From: Casuarina equisetifolia
Taxonomy: Eukaryota; Streptophyta; Magnoliopsida; Fagales; Casuarinaceae
NCBI GenBank assembly: GCA_028551475.1
Contig: CM052354.1
Coordinates: 19,863,258-19,927,257 of the forward strand
Length of the DNA stretch: 64,000 bases
Reading direction: 5' to 3'
In this document: piece by piece, positions 1 through 11,699 of the stretch
Numbering within the stretch: the stretch's first letter is position 1
Layout: each line of letters opens with the position of its first letter
Position numbers and translations under genes: made by a program
Notes under the pieces: generated by a model
The model's database searches: none
What the model saw: only the letters and a program-made list of their open reading frames with translations
Told to the model about the DNA's origin: nothing

Positions 1-365
1 CCAAGAAACTCCGTGAACTTGACCCGCTTGTAGCGTTATTATAACTTCCCAACCACGACTTGAGTTTGATATAAGGTTATTGTAAATCATCAGACTTGCA
101 GATCCCTGCATTTAGACCATTGTTTTCTCCTTTACTGCACGATGATCCATTTTTTCCATGTGTTGGATTCCCATTCCGCATAGTATAACAGAGCAAGTTT
201 TCTAATGGTATTTTTTTACCATGGGCTATTAACCTTTTCTAATTGGCAGTGGATCAGTTCATCGTTCTGGCTGGACTATCTTTTGTTTCACTCAAAACTT
301 AGGACTTTCAGTTATCCTATTCTTATTTCTTATGTAATTCATGAAAAACATTTTGCTTTTACCAG
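1..365 (+). other. Intron of gene 1 between membrane exon and first kinase exon
   Basis: This stretch lines up with the second intron of the complete paralogue (about 9456-9821): the two share a phrase around a run of TTATTATAACTT and the same pyrimidine-rich region before the acceptor. It ends in an AG at 364-365. No exon of the S-domain or membrane segment is seen, so those lie left of the window. Confidence 0.7.
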
Positions 366-1805
366 AGAAAATGGAGAGCAGTGTGATGGCAGGTCAGAGC
401 AGTGAAGGCAGAGAAGAAGACCTGGAGCTCCCCGTCTCTAACCTGGCCACAATAGCTAAAGCCACAAACAACTTTTCTGCCGACAACAAGCTTGGCGAAG
501 GTGGTTTTGGAGCTGTATACAGGGTAACCTGCAATCACTAGTTTAAGGACCCTAAGAAAAGGGAGTCATTGTATTCAGGTATGTTAATCTTACTGAACAT
601 TTAAATTTCCAGGGCACGCTAGTAGATGGACAAGAAATTGCTGTGAAGAGACTTTCAAGAAGTTCTGGACAAGGCGTGAATGAGTTCAAAAACGAAGTGA
701 AACTAATCGCCAAACTCCAGCACCGAAACCTTGTTAAACTTCTTGGTTGCTGCATTCAAGGAGAGGAGAAAATGCTAATCTACGAATATATGACCAACAA
801 AAGCTTGGACTTCTTCATTTTTGGTTTGAATTCCATATAACATAAGTTTTAGCCAATTATTTATAGAATGCAGAAAGGTTTTTTTTTTTTCCCCTTTCTT
901 GTTGAAGATGGATTTATGGATTGACATAGATACAAACTTTCCAGATCAAGCAAAAGCTAGAGCTCTGGATTGGTTCAAGCGGTTTCATATAATTTGTGGC
1001 CTTGCACGGGGGCTTCTATATCTTCATGAAGATTCCCGACTAAGGATTATTCACAGAGATCTGAAAGCAAGTAATGTGTTACTTGACAGTGGGATGAATG
1101 CAAAAATTTCAGACTTTGGCATGGCTAAAACTTTTGGAGAAAACCAAACTGAAGGAAGTACAAAAAGAGTAGTTGGAACTTAGTAAGTATCATTTAGCAT
1201 ACTCCATATATTTTCTAGATAGATTTAATTTTAGTGAATGACTTTTCATTCCTATAATATTTTACAGCGGTTATATGGCACCCGAGTATGCTATTGATGG
1301 GCTTTTCTCAGTAAAATCTGATGTCTTTAGCTTTGGTATTTTGTTATTGGAGATAATAACTGGAAAGAAGAACCGAGGGTTTTACTATCCAGGCCAGAGT
1401 CTTAACCTTATTGGCCATGTGAGTGTTCGAAACAGCTTACATTAATGTTTAAGTTTGTAATGCGCAATGAATGAAAATGAGTTTGCAAAATGTTTTTAGG
1501 CGTTTAAAATGTGGAAAGAAGGCAGACCCTTGGAGTTGATTGATGCGTCTTTAGGGGACACTTCCGCCCTATCAGAGATGCGTCGTTGCATTCATATTAG
1601 TCTCTTATGTGTGCAGCAGTATCCTGAGGATAGGCCCAGCATGTCATCCGTGGTTATGATGTTGGGGAGCGAGTGTTCTTTACCTGAACCAAAAGAACCT
1701 GGTTTCTTTCTAGGAAAAGATCAACGTGATGCAGGTTCCCCACTGAGCAAGCAACCACTTTCTTCAACCAATGAGATAACTTTTACAATTTTAGAGGGTC
1801 GATAG
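366..1805 (+). CDS. G-type lectin S-receptor-like Ser/Thr kinase, kinase-domain exons (5'-partial)
   Basis: Cytoplasmic kinase half of a plant S-domain receptor kinase, a plasma-membrane protein that phosphorylates Ser/Thr when its lectin-like ectodomain is engaged. Five exons with GT-AG borders: 366-523, 613-823, 945-1182, 1268-1418, 1500-1805, with the stop at 1803-1805. Visible kinase features are the glycine loop [14 protein letters not shown] with the ATP-binding lysine, the catalytic HRDLKASN loop, DFG, and the GYMAPEYA loop split by an intron. The tail ends in an SSTNEIT-type motif usual for the family. Exon lengths and phases are identical to those of the complete gene at 7763-11230, and no stop or frameshift is present, so the gene may be functional. 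The signal peptide, B-lectin, S-locus glycoprotein, PAN and membrane parts are outside the window. The upstream frame running from 341 is intronic. Confidence 0.9.
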
Positions 1806-1833
1806 ATATATTTTGTGTTGTACTGCATTAAGC

Positions 1834-2253
1834 TGTTGAATTGGCAGGTTTGTCATCCTCCAAGTTAGTGTGGCACATAGGAAGTGCAGGACGGCTCCGT
1901 CACTTGCCCATGATCTTCCTCTGCTCTAAACAGGAGAAGGGCAGCAGTGTGCTGCAGCTGCACCCTTTGCACCAAGGGAGAGGGGGGGGGGGGGGGGGGG
2001 GGGGGGGGGTGCACGAGGTCTGCTCCCCCTTTTGACCACCAAGATGAGCCTCCGACATTAGGCCGCAATGACTGAACCAACGAAGCGAAGGTCATCTCCT
2101 TTGTGTATAAACATGAGTTAGTTTTGCTTTGTTTTCTTGAGCATGTTTGGCAATCTATTTTATTATTCTTGTTACTAATCGTTTGTTCATCTATAGAAAC
2201 AAGCTTTCTTCTTCTTGTTGTATTCATTCCATTCTTATAATCCGCGGATTTAA
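1834..2253 (+). mobile_element. LTR-like fragment with primer-binding site, in the 3' flank of gene 1
   Basis: Similarity between the 3' flanks of genes 1 and 2 stops just after a shared ACTGCAT (about 1828), where a TGTTGAATT start appears. The segment has a TATA-like TGTATAAA near 2102 and ends in TTTAACA followed directly by TGATATCAGAGC (2254-2265), a typical Copia primer-binding site for initiator Met-tRNA. A second, weaker copy of this LTR-end plus binding-site phrase lies about 2320-2365. No matching 3' LTR was found, so this is probably the 5' end of a truncated Copia element that landed beside the stop codon of gene 1. Confidence 0.55.
1982..2009. repeat. 28-bp poly-G tract
   Basis: An uninterrupted run of 28 G inside the LTR-like fragment, directly preceded by AGGGAGA. 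It creates poly-glycine and poly-proline shadow frames that are not genes. Length at such a run may be a sequencing or assembly estimate. Confidence 0.9.
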
Positions 2254-4043
2254 CATGATATCAGAGCAAATTTAGAATACTGCAATTTTTCCTCACATGA
2301 TCCATCGAATTATTGCATTCATTCCGTTCTTAACATCTACAGATTTAACAGTTTCAGAGTAGACCAAAATCCTGTAATTTTCTCCACACAAGAAGTATTC
2401 ATTCTCAATTTGAGGAACTGCAACCTCTTTCTGGATTTTTTACTCAGAACAGCAAACTTTTTGGTTCATTCCTTCCCCACACGTACAACTTAGCGCAAGC
2501 CTTTAACAGACGCACGCCAGCAATCCAAACCGCATAAGTCCAGAAGCCTTGTTGGCTGCAACAGAGGAAGTTCACCAATTACGCTTCCACTGAAACTGAA
2601 CAACATTCACCTCCATACGTTCCGCCACAAGCAAGGAAGACAGGGCAAAACTCACCCTAGACAGCCTTCACCCCAGCCTCAACACAGAAACCCTTTTCAT
2701 CTCGTTACTTCCAAGCCATTCCATGGTAATGATCCTTCAAGGTGATCGATATCAGCAAATGTACTACTTAGAGCCGGGCCATATTACATTTGATGAAGAA
2801 TAAACTGGTCTTTATGAATAGAAGGCACCCATACTAAATGAAGATTACTGTTACGACATAGGCAAAGAGTCTTGTCTTACTAAAAAATATATTGATTCCT
2901 GTTTATATGATAATAGGTTATACTAACTCTAAAGTTAACTTCCAAATTAGATAATAGATCTCTGTATCAAAACAAATCTTTTCCTATTTTGAATCATTAC
3001 TTTATCATCATACTTCTGCACTTTTTCAATGTCATTCTACCCAAACAGAAAACTCGTTTAGTCTGAATCCAACTCATTATTTTTGTCACAAAGGGAGAGG
3101 AAAGAAAGCATGACTGTGAGAACCCTCGTGTATTCTGTTGAATGAAAAAAAAGATGTACATAGATGTCCCTTTATAAAGTAAGGATATACAAAGATGAAA
3201 AATACAAATAAAGAAATAAAAATAATTGCCTACCAACTACACAAATAATTCCTTAACAATTACATCACCAATGGTAAGAATAATAATCAATATAGAAATA
3301 TAATCACGTATCTCCCACAGTTTTTCCAAAATTTATCACCTCTCTCGGCTTCGATTCAAACTATCCAGAATTCAAACCACTGCAGGATTCATTTCTTTCA
3401 AACACTGCAACATGTGAACGAAGGCAAATCTTGACCGAGAAATCCGGGCTTCGATCATGGGACAGAGATGAGCAAGAGAGAGGAAAGCTAAATATCTTGA
3501 TGCTTCTCACTTTTCAGCGTTTTCTTTCCCTTTTTAGAGCGACAACGTCGTTCTGCAGTATGTGAAGTCGCCCGTCTGGAGTGTGCAGGCCGCCATTTGC
3601 GGTTGGCTGGCCTAGAATGCGGGTCCCTGGTCGCTGGTCCCGTGTCGCGTGTCGCGTGCCGGGTAATTTCTATTTATGGGCTCCGCCAGCTGAATCTCTT
3701 CTGCTCATGGGTCCTCCGGCTGAAGTGTTACTGCTCGTGGAGCTTTATTGCAAAGTATAAACTTAGTATGAAATTATGCGTTAATAGGATAAACCCTTTC
3801 ATCATTAAAAACATTATATAGTCTAATAGTTTGGAGGGACGGAAGGACCGGTGAGCAATGACACATCATTCGAACTAAAGCATTCAGCACAACATGTTCT
3901 TCAGGAGCAAGAAAAGGGAAAAATGTAATTTTTATGAAAAAAATCCAATCATGTTAGAGAAAATTGTTATAGCCTTTAATGTCAAGCTATTTGGACACGA
4001 GAAGGAAAAGTGTTATAAATTAAACATATATCCTATCAAACAC

Positions 4044-4121
4044 GAGGTAAAAAAGGGGACATATCAATAAACTTAGCTTCAAGAGGTAAAAAGGGGAAAT
4101 ATTAGTAAACTTAGCTTCGAG
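4044..4121. repeat. Two-copy 39-bp tandem duplication
   Basis: Two adjacent imperfect copies, each starting GAGGTAAAAA and ending AAACTTAGCTTC plus two or three bases. No coding potential; a local slippage or break-repair duplication. Confidence 0.65.
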
Positions 4122-5439
4122 AGGATCCCATAAGACAATCATCATCAAGGATCAATACAAGAAAATCTTGAAACTTCTTGGAGATGAGTTTGGAGCGGAC
4201 TTACATGCACAATGGGTAAGAGTAACCCGTTTTACAAATAAAAATGACATAATTAACACTTGTGTTAGTTATTATATTATAGCTGACTTTGATAACTTGA
4301 CATCTTTGTTCATTTCCATCTAGACCTCAATGTTAGATTCCTATTGGTGATGTTGTAATGGTCACAAACGATAATCCTATACCAATATCCATGGATCTAA
4401 AATTGCACATTATGTTATATTCATCTAATTTTAAATTCAACTTATTTTTAATATTTAAATTAACCATGTGAATCAACTACTAAGTTGTCTTTTACCGCAG
4501 TTTATCCTTATTGAGAGACATCAGTGACGTGAAAGGATTTGGTAGGAAAAAATATGGTTCTATTATTTTGTGTCATGTCATAGGGGTAAAATAGTCCATA
4601 AATTTCCTAGTCAATTCCTATATTATTGTTTATATTATAATATTTCATATAATTACTCTCATGTAATTTTCTTGGATTCTAAACTTAGGTCCAATACTAA
4701 ATTTAATTTTATCCATGGTTGTGAGCATTTGAAATTATTTTATAATTTACATTGCTACATATGATTAGTGGTAAAGCAAATTCATTTACTTTTCTCTCAT
4801 AATGGCACAATTGAGACAACAATTTTCAAAATGAGTCCTTAATACATATCTTTGGTTGGAACTAAGAACCCAAGTCCTACAACTTCAATCTCTCACAACT
4901 TGCAAGATCAGTCAATTGTAATTTTCAATCACAAACACTTGAGACTCTTGGTTTCACTACACAAATTTCTCCCGACATGAAATAGTTAACGTGCAACATA
5001 TTTGTGATTTTCAATTACATAACTAATATTATTTTCATATATTATCGTAGTGTGGAACTTTCTATTTTTTCTTTCCTATAAAAGATTATTGTCATTAAAA
5101 CTCGTATAAAGAATGTTGCCATAGGTAACAACACTTAGGACTTCTTGTTTTAAGCATACTTGTGGTTTTCGGCTATTTAGGAGTTCATTTCACGCGGGTT
5201 GTTCTCTTCTTTTAAGCTTATCCTTTCTCATTCTTTTATATCGTCTTTGACGAGAGTTTAAGGAACTTCTTTCCCAACTCTTCTACACGTTTTTTTGTAA
5301 CCGTTGCATTCTTTCCTTCTGGGTTCTTGCTTCTGTTCCAACCGTTGCTTTGGTCCACTGAACAATACATGGCTTCATTTATTTATTTTTTCTAATTTCT
5401 TAACAACCACCTACTCACGCACAACAACTTTAAAAGGCT

Positions 5440-5705
5440 TCTCTCTTCCAGCTGGAAGCTGGGTGTTTTCCAAGATCAAGTTCTCTCATCTGCCCTTCAT
5501 AAATTTGACTCTTCGCTTTTTATCTCTCAGTCCATGCCGTGATACGTACTTGTTTTCTGCCAGACTTCTTGGATGCAAGGGAGCTAGCTTTCTTTTCATT
5601 AATGGCTTAATGGCTTCTTCAATTTATGCAGCTTCTTTTTGGTTTATCTCTTTCATTCCATCCTTTGCACGTCCCTTGTCATATGGTAATAATCTTCCCT
5701 TTCTT
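5440..5705 (-). pseudogene. Antisense fragment of a basic protein, unidentified
   Basis: Read on the minus strand, one frame gives a highly basic, protein-like stretch (it includes RLLPYDKGRAKDGMKEIN, then HPRSLAENKYV, then GLRDKKRR and LPAGREKPFKVVV). It is broken by two in-frame stops, one after KEAA and one after MKGR. The composition looks like a nucleic-acid-binding or nucleolar protein, but I do not recognise the family. No start, intron borders or continuation were found, so it is more likely an old gene fragment than an expressed gene. The plus-strand frame of 137 codons at 5304-5717 overlaps it and looks like its shadow. Confidence 0.3.
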
Positions 5706-6810
5706 GCCAACCATTAGTCAGCACACAGTAAGACACTTCATCTCACTAATATGGGCAGCAAGCGTACAGCAGTGATGAAGAATGTTTGGGCACTTTTAAG
5801 CAACAACCACATTTGCAATTTTTCACCTTTTTTTTTGCATCTAACCGGATAGAATTTATTCTTCCAACATCTTTTGTTTTTTGTGTAAGTCCTGTGATCA
5901 ATATGAAAATAGCACAATAATGACATATTAACATCTAATTGCTACAAGATTATCTCAAGGAGAATATATATAGAAGTATATTTTCTTTGTTAACCATGAA
6001 GTATATTCTTTTCATTAACCATCATATTAATTCAACCTCTTTTTGTCTAACACCAAAATTCCATCTCAATTCTTACAATTAGTGAAGGTGCTAGATTGTC
6101 TAAAATCTCTTTTTTATTCAAGCTGCTTCACTTACTAAAGAATATCTAGATTCATAGCCATTGCAAATTGGTCAGATGCTCCAAAATCACTGCCCTTAGA
6201 TGAAAGTTCTCCAGTTATTTTTTATCCTACACCAGTGCATTTGTGAGTTAGGATTTCATAGAGGTACCAGGCAACGCATTAGGATTTCGAATTACGACTG
6301 CCCTACTTTAAACATAACACATCCATAGGAGATAGGATCATACAATACCCCATATCACATTATGTTTTGGTTGATCAATTTTCTGTGTTTATTGTTTGCT
6401 GTCTTGCCTAATTTGATTGCATAGAGATTACCATGAAAACCACATAGTCACACCTCTTGGGGACAATATAGAAAGAACATAGAAACCTAATTCATCCCTT
6501 CCCTTGGGTTGCCTTGGGACCCAATAGTATGGTTCTTAAAAATGAAAAATTAGAAAATGAAGATTGTGAATAATTTCTCAATTTCAATTATCTCTTTCTT
6601 TAAAGCTTTAAAAAATTAACTTAGAAATTAATTTTAGGTTTTATAATTTATTGTACACAAACAAATTAAGTAGAACTAATTTTTGAATTAGAGATACATT
6701 TTCTTCAAAATTAGTTATGCTATTGTAAACTTTCATAGTTACTACATAATTAAGCTTTTTTTTTTCTTATAATCTTTTCTTCTCATTTGTAGATATTCTT
6801 TAATATGTTC

Positions 6811-6858
6811 ATATATATAGATATATAGATATATAGATATATAGATATATATATAAAT
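6811..6858. repeat. Microsatellite (ATATAG/ATAT)n
   Basis: Short-period AT-rich repeat with four or so ATATAGAT units followed by plain AT dinucleotides. Confidence 0.85.
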
Positions 6859-6879
6859 AAATCAAGTAACGGGTCTTTG

Positions 6880-7110
6880 TTAACAAAAGATTCTAATAAA
6901 TACTATGGTCTACTTGAAGGAATTCCAATCAATGTGAAAAAGAGAGTCATTCTTATAAAAAGAGAATGTTCTTGCCACGAGCGCGATGGAGAATGGATAT
7001 CTTTCTAGAAAGAGGGAAAAAGACATTCAAAATCTTTCAAAGAGTTTAACAGTGGTTGACAGGCCTTGCACATTGAGCATTCACGCCACCCCCATTGTTT
7101 CTAGAAAGCA
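6880..7110. repeat. Dispersed cluster segment, copy 1
   Basis: Shares ordered landmarks with about 11700-12000: CAATCAATGTGAAAA, GCCACGAGCG, a GGAGAA block, ATTCAAAAT and a TGAGCATTCA block. It lies upstream of gene 2 while the second copy lies downstream, as expected if it is part of the unit duplicated with the receptor kinases. No intact frame is shared, so it is treated as non-coding. Confidence 0.6.
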
Positions 7111-7334
7111 TCTTTCTAAACTTGCTATTATTATCACATATTCAAACACCATAACGTCAAAGTATTTGATGTTGAAAAAGAAACAGACAAAGAATTACAA
7201 ACCAAGTCTCGTTAAGTTATAATAATTACTACTTGTTTATTGATACTCCATAGTCATCAAAATAGTCTTGATTCGGAAAATATGAACAACCAAACAAAAA
7301 CCAAGAGGACAAGAAAGAAAATCCTACACTCTTG

Positions 7335-7762
7335 TGTTTTAAAGCCGATTTCCCTATCACTTGGTTAATCTTCTAAATCCCACTGAGTTTTCACGACGAA
7401 CTAGCTCGAGTCTATGTTAAATTTTCACAACAAGAATTGGTTCTTTTAAATTAGTAATAGAAACATATTTGCGTTTAACTTAAACAATGATAAATAGTAT
7501 TACTACCATCCTCGTAGATCCACTGGAACACAGACCTTGGGTGAATGAGTTTCCGTCGAAAGTGGAACTTTAAGCCAACCAGTCATTATCAGGGTAGGTT
7601 TGTCATTGTCAAACGAAAGCTGTCGCCGGTCTTAATGGGACAAGCACCCCCTGACCTCGAGTCAGCAGCCACGTGCTTAAGGTCGGATGTCATTATGATG
7701 GTGGTTCCACTGTTATCTGAGTTTCTAACTTCTGGGCAAAGGATCTCTAGTGACACAAAATA
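7335..7762 (+). promoter_or_regulatory. 5' flank and leader of gene 2, conserved in the third copy; G-box
   Basis: This 0.4 kb aligns by eye with 47275-47640 before the broken third kinase copy, so it was duplicated with the gene. A perfect CACGTG G-box lies at 7670-7675, about 90 bases before the ATG; the third copy has TGCGTG at the equivalent place. No clear TATA box could be placed. G-boxes bind bZIP/bHLH factors in plants; use here is inference. Confidence 0.45.
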
Positions 7763-10700
7763 ATGTCGGTTCATGTTTTTACAGTTTCAGGAGCCATCAT
7801 TCTTCTTTTCTTCTCTGGATTCTCCAGTGCCGCTGATATCATTAGTCAGTCCCAATCCATCAGCGAAGGCGGGACCTTGGTTTCCAAAGGAGGAAGCTTT
7901 GAACTGGGATTCTTCAGTCCGGGTAGTTCCTCTAACCGTTACTTAGGAATTTGGTACAAGAATATCCCAGTTGAAACTGTAATTTGGGTGGCAAATCGAC
8001 TCAACCCAATCAAAGACTTGTCTGGCAAGTTGACAATCGACGACAAAGGTAATCTTGTTCTTTCCAGTCAGAATACGAGTGTTGTTTGGTCGGCAAATTC
8101 AGCAAAAGAGGCTCCGAATCCGGTAGCTCAGCTTTTAGATAATGGAAATCTAGTACTGAGAGATGGGGAAGATGGCAATCCACAAAATTATTTGTGGCAA
8201 AGCTTTGACTATCCTTCTGATACACTACTGCCGGGGATGAAGCTAGGATGGGACTTGAAGACAGGCCTTGACAGACGTTTATCAGCGTGGAAGAGCTTGG
8301 ATGACCCATCTCCTGGTGACTTCACCTGGGGATTGGAACTTACTGCCAGCCCTGAAGTTGTTATGTGGAAGGGCTCAAAGAAGTTCTACAGGAGTGGCCC
8401 ATGGAATGGCCTCCGATACAGCGGCGCACCAGAGTTAAGAGCGAACCCGGTTTTTGTGTTCAATTTCATATCCAACGAGAATGAGGCATACTACACATAC
8501 CAGCTCATCAATAACTCAATTATCTCAAGAATGGTCATGAATCAAACCACCTATACCCGTCAACGCTACATATGGATCGAGCAAGATTCAACCTGGAGCC
8601 TCTATGCAACTGTGCCGAGGGACACTTGTGACACTTACAATCTCTGTGGTGACTATGGAAATTGTGTTATTGGTGACTCGCCGGTCTGTCAATGTTTAAG
8701 AGGATTCCAGTCCAAATCACAAGAAACATGGAACCCAGAGGGCTGGTCTCAAGGATGCGTACGCCGAACTCAATTGAGCTGCCAAGACAAAGATAAAGAT
8801 GGGTTTTTTAAAGTTTCTGGGCTGAAATTGCCGGATACCTCAAATTCTTGGGTCGACAGAAGTATGAATCTCAAGAATTGCAGGCAGAAATGCTTGAGCA
8901 ACTGTTCCTGTACGGCTTATTCAAATTCAGATATCAGAGGAAGGGGTAGTGGCTGCCTTATCTGGTATGGTGATCTGCTAGATATTAGACAGTTTTCAGG
9001 TGGTGGTCAGGATCTATATCTTCGAATGCCTGCTGCAGAATTAGGTATGGACTTTTGTCTCCTTTGTCTTATCTTTCAATCACATTTAATCTTCTTCTTT
9101 TTCGCATGATTGAGTCTGTCTTTCCGCAACAAGATTATGATTCTCTGTTGCATACCTTCTTTTAATATACATGAGCAGAGTCTTTTAACTTATTGCTTTG
9201 ATAATCAACCATGAAGGGGGTGATAAGCAGAAAGCAGCGGTGATTGCGATATCTGTTGTTGCCTCCGCCATAGTTAGTGGGATGCTTGTAGTCGCTTATT
9301 TCGTGTACAAAAGCAGGGCAAAGCGCAGAGGTAATGTTAATTTCTCCTCCCTCCCTAAAGCTCATTTGCACACTTTTTAACTGAACCTCTTAAAAACGTA
9401 TAAAGGGGCTACTGATGCTTTGAGCAAGGACAGCAATGGATCATTCATTAAGATTGAACTAACAAAGTCCGTGAACGCGACCCAGTTGTAGTGTTATTAT
9501 AACTTTCCACGACCTGAGTTAGAGATATGGTCCTTCTAAATTCATACAGTCTGAAGATCCTTGTATTTAGCAGATGTTTTCTTCTTTCCTGCATAATGAG
9601 CCGTTCCCATCGCCCCCCGCCTTTCCCAACCACACAACCCAACAATCATGTTCCCTGTGGATTCCCACTTGGAATAGTATGAAGAAGCGAATTCTTTATG
9701 ATTTTCCCCTCTGAGCTATTAGCCTTTTCTATATAGCTATTGATGATATCATGGTTCTGGCTGAACGACTTAGAATTCATCCAAAGTATGGGTATGCTGA
9801 AGGTCATTTTGCTCTGAACAGAGAAAATAGAAAGCAGTGTTAAAGCAGATCGGAGCATTGGAGGCCAAAAAGAAGACCTGGAGCTCCCCTTCTTTGACCT
9901 ACCTACAATAGCTAAAGCCACCAACAACTTTTCAATGGACAACAAAATAGGCGAAGGTGGCTTTGGAGCTGTGTACAAGGTAATACACACTGTTACTAGT
10001 TGAAGGACCCCAACCAAAAGCAGCACTTATTGAATGTAGGTATGGTAATCTTACTAAAGGTCGGAATTTCCAGGGCATGCTAGAAGATGGACGAGAAATT
10101 GCTGTGAAGAGGCTTTCAAGCAGTTCTGGACAAGGCGTGAATGAGTTCAAAAACGAAGTTATACTAATCGCCAAACTCCAGCACCGAAACCTTGTTAGAC
10201 TTCTTGGTTATTGCATTGAAGGAGAGGAGAAGATGCTAATCTATGAATACATGACCAACAAAAGCTTGGACTTCTTCATTTTTGGTTTGAATTCCTTATG
10301 ACAGTTTCGTAGCATTCAGAAATTTTTACCTTTTAGTACAAGATGGATTAGGGATTAACATAAATCCGAAACTTGACAGATCAAGCAAAAGCTAAAGCTT
10401 TAGATTGGTCCAAGCGGTTCCATATAATCAGTGGTCTTGCACGGGGTCTTCTCTATCTCCATGAAGATTCTAGATTGAGAATTATTCATAGAGATCTCAA
10501 AGCAAGTAATGTGTTACTTGATAGCGAAATGAATGCAAAAATCTCAGACTTTGGTATGGCCAAAACTTTTGGAGAAAACCAAACAGAAGGAAGTACAAGA
10601 AGAGTAGTGGGAACTTAGTAAGTATCATTTTACATACTCTATATATTTTTGCACATATTTAATTCTGGTGAATAATTTTTCATTTCTATGATATTTCAGT

Positions 10701-11230
10701 GGTTACATGGCACCTGAATATGCTATTGATGGGCTTTTCTCAGTAAAATCTGATGTTTTTAGTTTTGGAATTTTATTACTGGAGATAATAACTGGGAAGA
10801 AGAACCGAGGGTTTTACTGTCCAGGCGAGAATATTAACCTTATAGGCCATGTGAGTATTCGTATGAGTAACATTGATATTTTCCTTGCAACGGAAGATGA
10901 GTAACTGGGAGGTTTATGTTTCAGGCGTGGAAATTGTGGAACGAGGGCAGACCTTTGGAACTGATTGATACGTGCTTGGAGGACACTTTCGCTGTGTCAG
11001 AGATGTGTCGTTGCATCCATGTCAGTCTCTTATGCGTGCAGCAGCATGCAGACGATAGACCCACCATGTCATCTGTGGTTACGATGTTGGGAAGCGAAAG
11101 TTCATTGCCTGAACCAAAAGAACCTGGTTTCCTTTTAGGAAAAAATGAACTTGATGCAGGTTCCTCGACGAGCAAGCAACATTTGTCTTCAACCAATGAG
11201 ATTACTGTTACACTGTTGCAGGCTCGATAG
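7763..11230 (+). CDS. G-type lectin S-receptor-like Ser/Thr kinase, complete, 7 exons
   Basis: Single-pass plasma-membrane receptor kinase of the S-domain class (At4g27290-like by general look). Exons: 7763-9044, 9217-9330, 9822-9979, 10074-10284, 10380-10617, 10700-10850, 10925-11230; all introns GT-AG. The total is 2460 nt, 819 residues, with phases closing exactly. Exon 1 gives a signal peptide (1 to about 23), B-lectin domain, S-locus glycoprotein domain with WNG and a Cys-rich EGF-like stretch ([13 protein letters not shown]), then a PAN domain ([14 protein letters not shown]). Exon 2 gives the membrane helix (about 434-456) and a basic stop-transfer KSRAKRR. The kinase has glycine loop 509-514, Lys530, HRD 625-627, DFG 645-647 and APE 672-674, so it is an RD kinase with all key residues. 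The start is the ATG that opens the signal peptide. The first-exon frame runs on into intron 1 to 9109; that extension is not coding. Confidence 0.95.
9331..9821 (+). other. Intron 2 of gene 2 (491 bp)
   Basis: GT at 9331, AG at 9820-9821. It is the longest intron of the gene and separates the membrane exon from the kinase exons. It has a cytosine-rich patch near 9610-9650. The right three quarters matches the intron piece at the left edge of the window. A short reading at 9404-9450 could be a skipped or cryptic exon, but the direct splice keeps the frame. Confidence 0.75.
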
Positions 11231-11699
11231 AGAACTTTTGTATTGTACTGCATAATCTATAGAAAAAGATTTTTCTTTTGTAGATTCTCCTTCCCCTGTT
11301 ATCTGTTTAGGACATGCTTCATTTGCTACTCTGTTTCTTTAATTGTTGGTAGTGAACCCCCCTTCTTGGCGAGAGCAGTTGACCCACAAGAAAGCCAACG
11401 TTTGAGATGTTTACCAAACGGGTTGTCTCTCCCAAGTGATATGATAAAGCATCCAAATAGGTTTATAAAGAATTCCAATTCTTTCTAGAAATTCTTTGGG
11501 GAAGTCCCCTTTAAGGGCCTAATTCCTTACAATCAGTATCAAACTCAGCCAAAACTAGTGTTGGAGTGATTTGTTGAAAATACATCTTGGCATGGGTGGT
11601 TTATCCCCAAGCAAAGCGAGCAGTGCCTAGGAACATAGTTACTTCTCCTAGGGGTTCGTAGTGCACATCAGATGCGGTAATTAGTAAGTTGTGATGCAA
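11231..11699. other. 3' flank of gene 2, no gene seen
   Basis: The first 20 bases or so are the 3' untranslated part shared with gene 1 (GTATTGTACTGCAT-type phrase). The remainder has no coding signal that could be supported. Confidence 0.5.

Larger units (their letters stand above)
2266..6879. other. Intergenic region with no recognised gene
   Basis: AT-rich DNA with short scattered frames only. The first 500 bases may be a remnant of the internal part of the LTR element at 1834-2265. A more GC-rich patch at about 3540-3740 contains a roughly 30-bp imperfect tandem (ATGGGCTCCGCCAGCTG / ATGGGTCCTCCGGCTG). A basic antisense fragment lies at 5440-5705 (separate entry). Nothing else could be assigned. 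Confidence 0.5.

Noticed and set aside
1865..2227. 120-codon minus-strand frame with a poly-proline run
   Set aside because: The proline run is the 28-G tract; the frame lies in an LTR-like fragment and has no recognisable protein features.
8010..8309. 99-codon minus-strand frame inside the first exon of gene 2
   Set aside because: Antisense shadow of the B-lectin coding region.
9404..9460. Extra exon in intron 2 of gene 2
   Set aside because: A short readable stretch follows AAAGG, but the direct joining of 9330 to 9822 keeps the frame and matches the usual seven-exon layout of the family.
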